From: Mesorhizobium escarrei
GTDB lineage: Bacteria > Pseudomonadota > Alphaproteobacteria > Rhizobiales > Rhizobiaceae
DNA length: 64,000 nucleotides
Reading direction: 5' to 3'
Assembly (NCBI RefSeq): GCF_935825525.1
Contig: NZ_CAKXZT010000135.1
Location: forward strand, 52,585 to 116,584
Shown here: one piece after another, positions 23,581-32,590 of the stretch
Position numbering within the stretch: position 1 is the first letter of the stretch
Layout: each line of letters starts with the position of its first letter
Program-made: the position numbers and the translations under genes
The notes under the pieces: model-generated
The model's input: the letters and a program-made list of their open reading frames with translations, nothing else
Told to the model about the DNA's origin: nothing
Databases searched by the model: none

Positions 23581-26006
23581 CAATCGCCGGCCTTCGTCGC
23601 GCTGTTCTCGGGCCAGTTCCACTCCTGAATCTCGGGCATGTCTTCGCCGTGCTCGCGGACGTAAGCTTTGTGTTCGGCAAGCTTCCCGTGAAGTTCGGCG
23701 GTAAGATTTTTCGCCCGTTCGGCGAGCCCCCGTTCGACGAGCCCAGGCACGCGTTCGACCGCAGCGAGCGCCAGGTGGTAGCGGTCGAGCTCATTGAGCA
23801 CGACCATGTCGAACGGCGTCGTCGTGGTGCCTTCCTCGCGAAAGCCGTGCACATGCATGTTGTCATGATTGGCGCGTCGGTAGGTCAGGCGGTGGATGAG
23901 ATAGGGATAGCCGTGATAGGAGAAGATAACCGGCCTGGCCTTCGTGAACAGCGCATCGAAATCCTCGTCAGCGAGGCCATGCGGATGCTCTGAATTCGAC
24001 TGCAGCGTCATCAGGTCGACCACGTTGACGACGCGAACCTTCACGTCCGGAAGCGCCGAACGCAGAATGTCGGCGGCAGCGAGCGTCTCCAGTGTCGGCA
24101 CGTCGCCGGCGCAGGCCATGACCACATCCGGATCCTCGCCCTCGGCAACCGTCCCGGCCCACTCCCAGATCCCCGCCCCCGCCCTGCAGTGCGTTTCCGT
24201 GTCTTCGACAGACAGAAATTGCGGCGCCGGCTGCTTGCCGGCGGTGATGACGTTGATGCGGTTATACGTTCTCAGGCAATGGTCGGTGATCCAGAGCAGC
24301 GTGTTGGCATCCGGCGGGAAATAGAGCCTGACCGTGTCGGCCTTCTTGTTGGCGACAAAATCGGCAAAGCCCGGATCTTGATGGCTGAAGCCGTTGTGAT
24401 CCTGCCGCCAGACATGGGAGGTCAGCAGGTAATTGAGTGAAGCGATCGGCTCGCGCCAGGCAAGCTCGCGGGATGTCTTCAGCCATTTCGCATGCTGGTT
24501 GACCATGGAATCGACGATGTGGATGAACGCCTCGTAACAGGAGAACAGGCCATGGCGGCCGGTCAGCAGATAGCCCTCCAGCCATCCCTGGCAGAGATGC
24601 TCGCTGAGTACTTCCATGACGCGGCCGTCCCGAGAGAGTTGGACGTCATAGGGCTCGATCCGCTGCATCCAGACCCGGTCCGTGACCTCGAATACCTCGT
24701 CAAGGCGGTTGGAGGATGTCTCGTCCGGCCCCATCAGCCGGAAATTCCCGGCCTGCGCGTTCAGGCGCATGACGTCGCGGAGATAGCCCCCGAGAACCCG
24801 CGTCGCCTCGGCTTTGACACCTCCCGGACGCGGCACATCGAGCGCCAGGCTTTTCCAATCGGGAAGCACGAGGTCGCGCTTCAGCAGTCCGCCATTGGCA
24901 TAGGGGGTTGCGCCCATGCGCTTGGATCCGGTTGGCGCAAGCGCCGCCAGCTCTGGAAGAAGATTCCCGCTTTCGTCGAACAGCTTTTCCGGTTCGTAGC
25001 TCCGCATCCAGTCTTCGAGGATCTTGCGGTGTCCCGCGTTGCTGCGGGCGTTCGACACCGGCACTTGATGCGAGCGCCAGAAATCCTCGACCTTCTTGCC
25101 ATCGACCTCCTTCGGCCCGGTCCACCCCTTCGGGCTGCGCAGCACGATCATCGGCCACAGCGGGCGCCCTCCTTGCCAGCCCGTAGTGCGGGCGCGCTTC
25201 TGGATCGAGCGGATTCTGTCGAGCACGGTGTCAAGCTTCGTGGCCATCAACCGATGCATGGGAACCGGCTCGTGACCTTCGACGAAAAAAGGTTCGTAGC
25301 CATAGCCGGCGAACAGGGCTCGCAATTCCACGTCATCCATGCGGGCAAGGATCGTCGGGTTGGCGATCTTGTAGCCGTTGAGATGCAGGATCGGCAGCAC
25401 AGCGCCGTCGGATGCCGGGTTGAGGAACTTGTTGGAGTGCCATGCCGCCGCTAGCGGGCCGGTCTCCGCTTCGCCGTCACCGACGACGCAGGCGACCACC
25501 AGATCGGGATTGTCGAAGGCCGCGCCGAAAGCATGGACCAGCGCATATCCCAGTTCTCCGCCTTCATGGATCGAGCCGGGCGTTTCCGGAGCAGCGTGGC
25601 TCGGCACTCCGCCGGGGAAGGAGAATTGCCGGAAGAGTTTCCTCAGGCCGTCTTCGCCCTGGCCGATTTCGGGATAGATTTCGCTGTAGCTGCCCTCGAG
25701 CCAGGTGTTTGCGACCATCGCCGGACCGCCATGACCCGGGCCGCAGATAAACAGAACGTCGAGACCGCGTTGACGGATGACGCGGTTCAGGTGGACGTAG
25801 ATGAAGTTGAGGCCAGGCGTCGTGCCCCAATGGCCGAGCAGCCGCGGCTTGACGTGTTCGGGTTTCAGCGGCTCGCGCAGCAGCGGATTGTCCATCAGAT
25901 AGATCTGGCCAACCGAAATAAAGTTCGCGGCCCGCCAATAACGGTCCATGAGATCGACCTGGTAAAGGCCTGTTGTGGTCGCAGCTTTCTGAGCCTCGTC
26001 GTTCAT
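23580..26006 (-). CDS. xfp: Phosphoketolase (xylulose-5-P/fructose-6-P)
   Basis: This 808-residue protein is a full-length TPP-dependent phosphoketolase. It has LLGHWGTTPGLNF with the catalytic His near residue 59, GPGHGGPA (89-96) and the TPP/Mg motif GDGEAETG (176-183). It splits xylulose-5-P or fructose-6-P with phosphate into acetyl phosphate and glyceraldehyde-3-P or erythrose-4-P. GGAGACG precedes the ATG. It is the first gene of the xfp-ackA unit. A 267-base gap with no supported gene separates it from the divergent methyltransferase/esterase fusion. Confidence 0.97.
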   Translation of the reverse strand: MNDEAQKAATTTGLYQVDLMDRYWRAANFISVGQIYLMDNPLLREPLKPEHVKPRLLGHWGTTPGLNFIYVHLNRVIRQRGLDVLFICGPGHGGPAMVANTWLEGSYSEIYPEIGQGEDGLRKLFRQFSFPGGVPSHAAPETPGSIHEGGELGYALVHAFGAAFDNPDLVVACVVGDGEAETGPLAAAWHSNKFLNPASDGAVLPILHLNGYKIANPTILARMDDVELRALFAGYGYEPFFVEGHEPVPMHRLMATKLDTVLDRIRSIQKRARTTGWQGGRPLWPMIVLRSPKGWTGPKEVDGKKVEDFWRSHQVPVSNARSNAGHRKILEDWMRSYEPEKLFDESGNLLPELAALAPTGSKRMGATPYANGGLLKRDLVLPDWKSLALDVPRPGGVKAEATRVLGGYLRDVMRLNAQAGNFRLMGPDETSSNRLDEVFEVTDRVWMQRIEPYDVQLSRDGRVMEVLSEHLCQGWLEGYLLTGRHGLFSCYEAFIHIVDSMVNQHAKWLKTSRELAWREPIASLNYLLTSHVWRQDHNGFSHQDPGFADFVANKKADTVRLYFPPDANTLLWITDHCLRTYNRINVITAGKQPAPQFLSVEDTETHCRAGAGIWEWAGTVAEGEDPDVVMACAGDVPTLETLAAADILRSALPDVKVRVVNVVDLMTLQSNSEHPHGLADEDFDALFTKARPVIFSYHGYPYLIHRLTYRRANHDNMHVHGFREEGTTTTPFDMVVLNELDRYHLALAAVERVPGLVERGLAERAKNLTAELHGKLAEHKAYVREHGEDMPEIQEWNWPENSATKAGD

Positions 26007-26273
26007 CGAAACGTCTCCAGAACGCGTTCGCCCGTCGATATCTGGAGTGGCATCGCCCTGGAGAAAGGATTTTCACGGAAATAAGTTCGGCTGGAGCTGC
26101 TGTTGTGCCCGCCAATCGCTCTTTTGCAGGAACCTGGAAGCTCGCCAACGATTAAGGAGACGAGCCGCCGAAATAAGAGCAAGCGCTGCCGAGCGCACGC
26201 CGATCAAGGGATTGTCGCCCAGGAGCCGTTGGCCACGATTGGGGCGGACGTCAGCTTGTAAGAGGAGCAAAAG

Positions 26274-28268
26274 ATGCTCGATCTTTCCCACGCACGCAAC
26301 CGAATGGTCGAGGTCCATCTCAGCCGACGTGGCATCCAGGACCGCGAGGTGCTGGAAGCGATGCGCGAGGTTCCGCGCGAGGCATTCGTCGCCCCCGGCT
26401 TTGAAGAATTCGCCTATGAGGATGGGCCTTTGCCGATCGCCGAGGGTCAGACGATATCGCAGCCCTATATCGTCGCCTTGATGATCGAGATGGCAGAGAT
26501 CGGACCGGGTGATCATGTCCTGGAGGTTGGCACCGGTTCAGGCTACGCGGCTGCCGTGATTAGCCGGATCGTCGAACGCGTCTACACGATCGAGCGCCAC
26601 GCCGGGTTGGCCGAAACGGCGAGGCAGCGGTTCGAAGAGCTTGGCTACGACAATATCGAAGTCCGCACCGGCGATGGCACCAAAGGCTGGCCCGACGCAG
26701 CGCCGTTCGACGCCATTCTGGTCGCCGCCAGCGGACCCGGTGCGCCGCTTGCGCTTCAGGAACAGCTCGACGTTGGCGGCAGGCTCGTCATCCCGGTCGG
26801 CGACGAGCCGCATGATCAGCGCCTTCTCAAGGTCACCCGAACCGGCGCTGCAACTTACAGCGAGGAGGATTTCGGCGGTGTGCGGTTTGTCCCGCTCATC
26901 GGCGAGCAGGGCTGGCCAGAGAGCGGCAACCGTATCGCGAACGATCGTCCGTCCGGACGCGCACGCACGCGCAGCCTGCCGGAGATGATCGCTGCCACGG
27001 CCGAACCGCTGCCGGATTTCGACGACCCGGCGTTCGGCGAATTGTTCGACCGGTTTGGCGACCGGCGCGTCGTCCTGCTCGGTGAAGCGAGCCACGGCAC
27101 GTCGGAGTTCTACCGGGCCCGCGCAGCGATCACCCGCAGGCTCATCGAGAAGCACGGCTTCACCATCGTCGCCGTCGAGGCCGACTGGCCTGATGCAGCG
27201 GCAATCGATCGCCACGTCCGCCACCGGCCGCCACGGGCCAATGCCGATCCGCCGTTCCAGCGGTTTCCCACCTGGATGTGGCGCAACACCGACGTCGCCG
27301 CATTCGTCGACTGGATGCGACAACACAATGAGCGCATCAGGATATCCTCCCGACTGGCGGGGTTCTACGGCCTCGACATCTACAATATGAGTGGATCGAT
27401 CGCCGCGGTCCTGCAATATCTCGACCGGGTCGATCCGCAGGCAGCAAAGATCGCGCGTGAACGCTATGGCTGCTTGACGCCTTGGCAAAATGAACCATCC
27501 ACCTATGGCCGTGTCGCGCTCACCTCCGGCTACCGGAAATGCGAGCAGGCCGTGCTCGAACAATGCCGCGGACTGCTTGTCAGGCAGCTCGACTATGCCC
27601 AGCAGGACGGCGTCGATTTTCTGGATGCGACCCAGAATGCCCGGCTGATCGCCTCCGCGGAACGCTACTACCGGATCATGTACTATGGCGGCGCGCAGTC
27701 TTGGAACCTGCGCGACACCCATATGTTCGAGACGCTCGAGCATCTGCTGGAAGCCCGCGGGCCTCATGCCAAGGCGGTCGTGTGGGCGCATAATTCCCAT
27801 ATCGGCGACGCCCGCTACACCGAAATGGGGATTATCAGGGATGAAGTGAACATCGGCCAGCTGTGCCGCCAGCGCTTCGGCGACGAGGCGGCCTTGATCG
27901 GGCTCAGCACGCATTCCGGGACAGTGGCCGCGGCCTCTGACTGGGACAGCGAGATGGAAATCAAGCGGGTGCGGCCTTCCCATAACGATAGCTACGAGCG
28001 GCTTTGCCATGATAGCGGCGTCTCGCGTTTCCTGCTCGACATCAAGCGCGACGACGATCTTCGCAACCGGCTTCTGGAGCGCCGGCTGGAGCGCTTCATC
28101 GGCGTGATCTATCGGCCGGAAACCGAACTGCGCAGCCATTACGCGGATGCCTCTCTTTCCCAGCAATTTGACGCGCTCGTCTGGTTTGACGAAACCGTCG
28201 CGGTGACGCCGCTTGGGCCGGAGCATGTCGGAACCGGCGTTCCCGACACCTATCCGTTCGGGCTTTAG
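26274..28268 (+). CDS. Fusion of protein-L-isoaspartate methyltransferase and erythromycin-esterase domain
   Basis: The 664-residue protein has two domains. Residues 1-210 are a PCMT-like methyltransferase with GQTISQPYIVALM and the SAM loop LEVGTGSGY (83-91), which repairs isoaspartate in aged proteins. Residues 240-650 are an erythromycin-esterase/EreA-like domain with GEASHGTSEF (270-279), AVEADWPDA and HNSHIGDAR (506-514), the catalytic histidine set of that family. Despite the name, most chromosomal Ere-domain proteins are not known to act on macrolides. AGGAG precedes the ATG. It sits divergent from xfp and upstream of a stress protein gene, which suggests a stress or repair role. Confidence 0.9.
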   Translation: MLDLSHARNRMVEVHLSRRGIQDREVLEAMREVPREAFVAPGFEEFAYEDGPLPIAEGQTISQPYIVALMIEMAEIGPGDHVLEVGTGSGYAAAVISRIVERVYTIERHAGLAETARQRFEELGYDNIEVRTGDGTKGWPDAAPFDAILVAASGPGAPLALQEQLDVGGRLVIPVGDEPHDQRLLKVTRTGAATYSEEDFGGVRFVPLIGEQGWPESGNRIANDRPSGRARTRSLPEMIAATAEPLPDFDDPAFGELFDRFGDRRVVLLGEASHGTSEFYRARAAITRRLIEKHGFTIVAVEADWPDAAAIDRHVRHRPPRANADPPFQRFPTWMWRNTDVAAFVDWMRQHNERIRISSRLAGFYGLDIYNMSGSIAAVLQYLDRVDPQAAKIARERYGCLTPWQNEPSTYGRVALTSGYRKCEQAVLEQCRGLLVRQLDYAQQDGVDFLDATQNARLIASAERYYRIMYYGGAQSWNLRDTHMFETLEHLLEARGPHAKAVVWAHNSHIGDARYTEMGIIRDEVNIGQLCRQRFGDEAALIGLSTHSGTVAAASDWDSEMEIKRVRPSHNDSYERLCHDSGVSRFLLDIKRDDDLRNRLLERRLERFIGVIYRPETELRSHYADASLSQQFDALVWFDETVAVTPLGPEHVGTGVPDTYPFGL

Positions 28269-28305
28269 CGCCTCACAACAGAGCCGCATCAAGGTGAGTT
28301 TCGGC

Positions 28306-28330
28306 GGAACATTCATCGCGCCCTGCTGTT
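28306..28330 (+). promoter_or_regulatory. EcfG-type general stress promoter
   Basis: GGAAC (28306-28310), 16 bases, TGTT (28327-28330), one mismatch from consensus. The ATG of the next gene is 35 bases downstream with a good AAGGAG site between. Confidence 0.55.
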
Positions 28331-28364
28331 TCTAGAACAGGACCCTTTTCGAAGGAGTTGTGCC

Positions 28365-28571
28365 ATGAGCGGAACCAAACATCCAAAGTGGAAAAAGCCG
28401 AGCGATGCCGATCTGAGGAACAATCCCGGTATCGGCACCTCGAAGGGCACGATCAAGGAAGGCGATGAACTCTTGCTCGAAGGCGAAAACACAATCGAAG
28501 GCGATGTCGAGAATGACACAAACGCCCTTGGCGGGATCAATCCAAGGCAAAAGATGCGGACGAACAAATAG
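28365..28571 (+). CDS. Small hydrophilic stress-type protein
   Basis: The 68-residue product is charged and Gly/Asn-rich (KWKKPSDADLRNNPGIGTSKG, then EGENTIEGDVENDTNALGG). It has no signal or membrane segment and is probably disordered. AAGGAG is well placed and an EcfG-like promoter lies directly upstream. Its 3' end overlaps the convergent membrane protein gene by 35 bases. Family not recognised. Confidence 0.7.
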   Translation: MSGTKHPKWKKPSDADLRNNPGIGTSKGTIKEGDELLLEGENTIEGDVENDTNALGGINPRQKMRTNK

Positions 28572-29091
28572 CGCCGCTGCGCATCCCTCCGCCTAATTCA
28601 CTCCCCAGCAAAAACGTCGCGGCGACAGCAATTGAAAGCAGGCTCAGCATCGCCAGGCCTGCCCTGGCGACGTGCGAGGCTTCCCAAAAGTCGCGCAGGT
28701 CTGTCCAGTCGCCGCTTTGCTTGCGACGGAGCATTGAAAAAAACGTCGCGGCTGGTTTCGAGACAGCGACATCTTGCACCCAGAAATTGTTGACGGGATG
28801 CGTGACCAGCCAATAGGTCGCATGTTCCGCCACCAGGAAGACAAGGGCCGCCAAGGTCCACCAGAATCGAGCGCCTGGATAAGGCGTGAGGTAAAGCAGG
28901 ATGGCGAGTGCAACGATGCCGCCGATCTCGGCAAACCCGCCGACGGTGAAACCGGGATAGTAGATCGTCTGCACAGATTTATAGGTGGCCTCCTTGAGGC
29001 GCAACTTGCCGGGCAACTCCAACGCGTGCGCAAGCGAGAGCGCCATCGTGATCGCGACCAGGAGAATGGTGACAATCATGAACGCGCGCAT
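28537..29091 (-). CDS. DUF1772-like integral membrane protein
   Basis: The 184-residue protein has four likely membrane segments: the N-terminal FMIVTILLVAITMALSLAHA, GGIVALAILLYLT, WTLAALVFLVAEHATYWLV and AMLSLLSIAVAATFLLG. The pattern ALELPGKLRL in the first loop and the four-helix layout resemble DUF1772 (anthrone-oxygenase-like) proteins. ATG 29091 is chosen because the first membrane helix begins there; the ribosome site is weak. Function unknown. Confidence 0.65.
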   Translation of the reverse strand: MRAFMIVTILLVAITMALSLAHALELPGKLRLKEATYKSVQTIYYPGFTVGGFAEIGGIVALAILLYLTPYPGARFWWTLAALVFLVAEHATYWLVTHPVNNFWVQDVAVSKPAATFFSMLRRKQSGDWTDLRDFWEASHVARAGLAMLSLLSIAVAATFLLGSELGGGMRSGAICSSASFALD

Positions 29092-29213
29092 GCTGCTATT
29101 CCGTGAACGGTGCCTACGCAGCGTAGATAGCATGCCCGCCGGCCGGGTAAAGGCGTCGAAGGTGGAGGGCTGCCCCATTCCCAACGCCGCTGGCATTGAG
29201 CACCGCAAGGCAG

Positions 29214-29238
29214 GGAACCATCGTTCGGCATGATGGTT
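29214..29238 (+). promoter_or_regulatory. EcfG-type general stress promoter
   Basis: GGAAC (29214-29218), 16 bases, GGTT (29235-29238). The flanks (GGAACCAT and GATGGTTGTC) repeat those of the 9260 site. It lies about 100 bases before the proline-rich protein gene and 45 bases before a strong GAGGAGG. Confidence 0.58.
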
Positions 29239-29336
29239 GTCATCCCGGATGATCCTGCTCGGCGAAACGAGGAGGTATACTGCAAACGGCCCGCATCTAC
29301 GCCGAGGTCGACCACAACGCGTTCGGAGCGTATCGA

Positions 29337-29663
29337 ATGACTGATCCCGATCCTGATCCGAACAATCCCGTGCCGATTCCAGATAATCCCAATCCCGAGC
29401 CTGCCCGGCCGCCTGCTCCGCCGGAAACTCCGCCGGGTGAGCCTCCGGGCGTTCCCCCGCCTTCGCCTGATCCCGTTCCAGGCCCGCAAAGGCAGCCCGT
29501 CGAAATTCCTCCCGAAACACCGTCCGAAATCCCGACGGAGCCGACCTTCCCGGGTCCGACGGCCAGAACATCGGAAACTGGCGGAACTTACAGCGAGTGG
29601 CGTAGAACGACGCCGTCGCCGGTTTTGGTCATTCCCCGATTTGGCTGGTCGAACGTTCGTTGA
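29337..29663 (+). CDS. Proline-rich protein
   Basis: From ATG 29337 the 108-residue product is about one-third proline in its first 80 residues (DPDPDPNNPVPIPDNPNPEP, then PETPPGEPPGVPPPSPDP), ending in a Ser/Thr/Arg tail. There is no signal peptide. A strong GAGGAGG at about 29269-29275 is followed by an in-frame CTG at 29280, which would add 19 residues (QTARIYAEVDHNAFGAYR). The true start is therefore uncertain. An EcfG-like promoter lies upstream, and the last 35 bases overlap the convergent spoVR gene. Confidence 0.6.
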   Translation: MTDPDPDPNNPVPIPDNPNPEPARPPAPPETPPGEPPGVPPPSPDPVPGPQRQPVEIPPETPSEIPTEPTFPGPTARTSETGGTYSEWRRTTPSPVLVIPRFGWSNVR

Positions 29664-31251
29664 GCGTGCCGCCCGTTTGCGCATCGATCGCCGCCAGGCT
29701 GACCTCATAGCCCCACAGGGTCCGGATATGGCGCAGCGTGGCGTCGCGACTGGCCTCCTCCAGCATGATGCCGTTCTTCACCTTGTGCTCCAATCGCAAC
29801 TGCCGGTCGCCGAGCAGATCCACATCCACCACCTGGATATCCGGCCGGCTCGCGCCGATGTCATAGCTCTGGGCGAGCCCAGCGCGTATCTTTTCGTAGC
29901 CACGCTCATTGTGTATCGACGCGACTTCGTAATGCGGTTCGCTAGCGGCGTCGGCGAGGACAAAGAACCGCCATCTTCGCATCAGAGCGGGGCTCAGATA
30001 CTGGCGGATGAAAGATTCGTCGCGATGGTTCGCCCACGCGTCGAGCAGGGTTTCGCGCCAATTGCCATTGCCGGCGATATCGGGGAACCAGTCACGATCC
30101 TCGGCGGTCGGCTCTGTCGATATGCGCTGGATGTCCTGCATCATGTCGAGACCCAACGCATAAGGATTGATGCCGGAAAAGCGCGGGTCGTCGAAGCCCG
30201 GCTGAAAGATCACGTTCGAATGGTTGCGCAGGATTTCCAGCATCGCGCCCTCGCTGATCAGGCCGCGATCGAACAGCATGTTCATGAGCGTGTAGTGCAC
30301 GAAGGTGGCGCAGCCTTCGTTCATCACCTGCGTTTGCCGCTGCGGATAAAAGTATTGCGCGACGACGCGGACAATCCTGATGATTTCACGCTGCCAGGGC
30401 TCCAGGACCAGGCTGTTTTTTTCCAGGAAGTAAAGCAGGTTCTCCTCGGGCAGGTTGAGCGTTTTCTTTCGCTCCGCGATGCCGAGGTCCGTTCCGCTGG
30501 CCTTGGTCCCGTCCTTCGAACGCGGGAGCGTACGCCACAGATCGTTGTAAGAACGCTCTTCGTATTCCAGGCGCTCACGAACGCCCTCACGCTGCCGCTC
30601 CGACGACAGCTTCGGCGGCCGGCGATATCTGAACACCCCCTGTTCCATCAGCGCGTGGGCCGCATCGAGGATCGCCTCCACAGCGGCGACGCCGTGCCGC
30701 TCCTCGCAACGGGCAATGTAACCCTTGGCAAAGTCCAGATAGCTCAGGATCGCGCTGGCGTCCGTCCATTGCCGGAACAGATGATTGTTCTTGAAAAAAT
30801 GATTATGGCCAAGCGCTGCATGAGCTGTCACCAGGGCCTGCAGGGCCATGGTGTTTTCCTCCATCAGGTAGACGATGCAAGGATTGGAATTGATCACCAA
30901 CTCATAGGCGAGCCCCCGCCCGCCTTTGCGATAGAGCAATTCCTGGTAGAGGAAATGCTTGCCGAAGGACCAGTGGCGATACATCAGCGGCATGCCGACC
31001 GAGGAATAGGCGTCGAGCATCTGCTGGGACGAGATGATCTCCATCTGCACCGGATAGATGTCGAGGTGAAGCTCTTCGATGGCGATCGCCTCAATCGCTT
31101 CGTAGGCGCGCGACAGCGTCTTGAAATCCCAGTCCGACCCAGAAAAGAGCAAACCTGATTTGCTGGTTTGGCCGGACTTGCTGGTTTGTCCTGGTTTGCT
31201 GGTCTGGCCGAATTTGCTGGTCTGGCCGGATTTGCTGGTCTGGATTGCCAT
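29629..31251 (-). CDS. spoVR: SpoVR/YcgB family protein
   Basis: This 540-residue protein is a full SpoVR/YcgB member: WDFKTLSRAYEAIE, YPVQMEIISSQQMLDAY, HWSFGKHF and NEGCATFVHY are family signatures. The N-terminus has an added run of five hexapeptides, QTSK(S/F/P)G, at residues 4-33 before the conserved domain. In enterobacteria ycgB is co-regulated with yeaG-yeaH in stationary phase and nitrogen starvation. Here it lies 9 bases after yeaH with GAGGAG before its ATG and is the last gene of the three-gene unit. Molecular function unknown. Confidence 0.95.
   Translation of the reverse strand: MAIQTSKSGQTSKFGQTSKPGQTSKSGQTSKSGLLFSGSDWDFKTLSRAYEAIEAIAIEELHLDIYPVQMEIISSQQMLDAYSSVGMPLMYRHWSFGKHFLYQELLYRKGGRGLAYELVINSNPCIVYLMEENTMALQALVTAHAALGHNHFFKNNHLFRQWTDASAILSYLDFAKGYIARCEERHGVAAVEAILDAAHALMEQGVFRYRRPPKLSSERQREGVRERLEYEERSYNDLWRTLPRSKDGTKASGTDLGIAERKKTLNLPEENLLYFLEKNSLVLEPWQREIIRIVRVVAQYFYPQRQTQVMNEGCATFVHYTLMNMLFDRGLISEGAMLEILRNHSNVIFQPGFDDPRFSGINPYALGLDMMQDIQRISTEPTAEDRDWFPDIAGNGNWRETLLDAWANHRDESFIRQYLSPALMRRWRFFVLADAASEPHYEVASIHNERGYEKIRAGLAQSYDIGASRPDIQVVDVDLLGDRQLRLEHKVKNGIMLEEASRDATLRHIRTLWGYEVSLAAIDAQTGGTLNERSTSQIGE
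31153..31242 (-). repeat. Five in-frame 18-bp repeats in spoVR
   Basis: Ninety bases made of five 18-base units encode QTSKSG, QTSKFG, QTSKPG, QTSKSG, QTSKSG. The near-identical DNA copies suggest recent slippage expansion. The number of units should vary between strains. Confidence 0.85.
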
Positions 31252-31260
31252 CGGCTCTCC

Positions 31261-32571
31261 TCAAGCGCTTTTCTGCAAGACCGGCTGCCTGGCAAAGAGC
31301 TGGCGAAAGACCGGATAGATGTCGGCTGCGTTGGCGATACGGCTCATCTGGAAATTCGGCCATCTCTGGTTGACAACGCTGTAGGCGCGCCAGAGCGAGG
31401 TTCCATTGTCGGTGCTGCCGAAAATATGGCTCTCACGTTCGTCGATGATCTCGACATAGGCGAAATACTGGCACAGGCGCATGATCTGGCCGTCCATGAG
31501 GCCAATGCAGCGCTCGGAATCGGTGACGAAATTGTCGCCGTCCGACGCCTGGGCGGCATAGATGTTCCACTCGTTGCTGGGATAGCGCTGCGCGACGATG
31601 CGGTGCATTTCCTCGAGTGCCGTGGAAACGACCGTGCCGCCGCTTTGCGTATTGTAGAAGAAGGTTTCCTCGTCTACCTCCTGCGCCTCGTGCGTATGGC
31701 GGATGAAGACGATTTCGGTGCGGTCATAGCGCCGTTTCAGGAACAGGTGCAGCAGCACGAAGAAGCGCTTGGCCAGATCCTTCTCGCGTTCGCCCATCGA
31801 GCCGGATACGTCCATGAGACAGAACATGACCGCATTGGCGTTCGGCACGGGCTGGGCGTCGAAACGGTTGAAGCGGATGTCGACGGGATCGACATAGGCG
31901 ATCCGCTTGCGGCGGCGCTCAAGTCGCTCAAGCTCCTCCCGCAACGCTGCAATGCGCTGGCGTGCCGGCGCCGCGCTCTGCGGCTCGGCCTCCAGGATTG
32001 CGAGTTGCTTCGCAATCGCATCAAGCTCCTCCTGCTTGGGGCGCCTTAGCGCAATCCTGCGACCATGGCTGTTTCGCATCGTGCGCCCGACATTGATGTT
32101 GGTCGGCGAACCGGTCGCCGCGAATCCGGCGCGGCGCGGTTTGAAGGAAAGTATCTCCTTGAGGTTGAGCTTGACCATGTCGGGAAGCTCGAGATCCTCG
32201 AAAAAGAGGTCGAGCACCTCCTCGCGCGAGAGCACGAAACGAAACTCGTCCTCCGAGGCCGTTTTCCCGGGAGACGAGCCGCCGCCACCCTGGCCGGGCT
32301 TGGGAACCCGGTCGCCCGGGGCGAAATGCTTGTTGCCCGGCAGGATGTGCTGCCGCCTGCCGCTGTCCTTCGCATCGCTGAAGCTCGGCTCGCCTGTGCC
32401 CCTCGCCGGCATCGAGACGGCGTGCTCGCTGTCGACATCGGCGATCTTGCCGGTACGGATCCGATCCCGGATGCTTCGCTTCAGCTCTTCGCGCGCACGC
32501 TTCAGGAAGCGCTGGCGGTTGCCGAGGCTCTTGTCCTTCGGGTTCAGTCGGCGATCGACAAAGATCGGCAT
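31261..32571 (-). CDS. yeaH: YeaH/DUF444 von Willebrand factor A-like protein
   Basis: The 436-residue protein has the DUF444 N-terminus (MPIFVDRRLNPKDKSLGNRQ) and a VWA domain with the metal-site motif DVSGS (254-258) in LMDVSGSMGEREKDLAKRF. A Gly-rich linker (PGQGGGGSSPG) lies near residue 95. YeaH acts with the kinase-like protein YeaG (PrkA), probably as a partner or scaffold. It lies 19 bases after prkA and 9 bases before spoVR. Confidence 0.95.
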   Translation of the reverse strand: MPIFVDRRLNPKDKSLGNRQRFLKRAREELKRSIRDRIRTGKIADVDSEHAVSMPARGTGEPSFSDAKDSGRRQHILPGNKHFAPGDRVPKPGQGGGGSSPGKTASEDEFRFVLSREEVLDLFFEDLELPDMVKLNLKEILSFKPRRAGFAATGSPTNINVGRTMRNSHGRRIALRRPKQEELDAIAKQLAILEAEPQSAAPARQRIAALREELERLERRRKRIAYVDPVDIRFNRFDAQPVPNANAVMFCLMDVSGSMGEREKDLAKRFFVLLHLFLKRRYDRTEIVFIRHTHEAQEVDEETFFYNTQSGGTVVSTALEEMHRIVAQRYPSNEWNIYAAQASDGDNFVTDSERCIGLMDGQIMRLCQYFAYVEIIDERESHIFGSTDNGTSLWRAYSVVNQRWPNFQMSRIANAADIYPVFRQLFARQPVLQKSA

Positions 32572-32590
32572 GGAACCATCCCGGCCGGAC

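Noticed and set aside
26126..26152. GGAAC upstream of the methyltransferase/esterase fusion as an EcfG site
   Set aside because: The spacing to CGAT is 15 bases and the -10 does not match; it is also far from the start codon.
26538..28316. Minus-strand open frame of about 590 codons
   Set aside because: Antisense to the methyltransferase/esterase fusion, which shows clear motifs; no motif on the opposite strand.
29437..31158. Plus-strand open frame of about 570 codons
   Set aside because: Antisense to spoVR; the SpoVR frame has the conserved family motifs.
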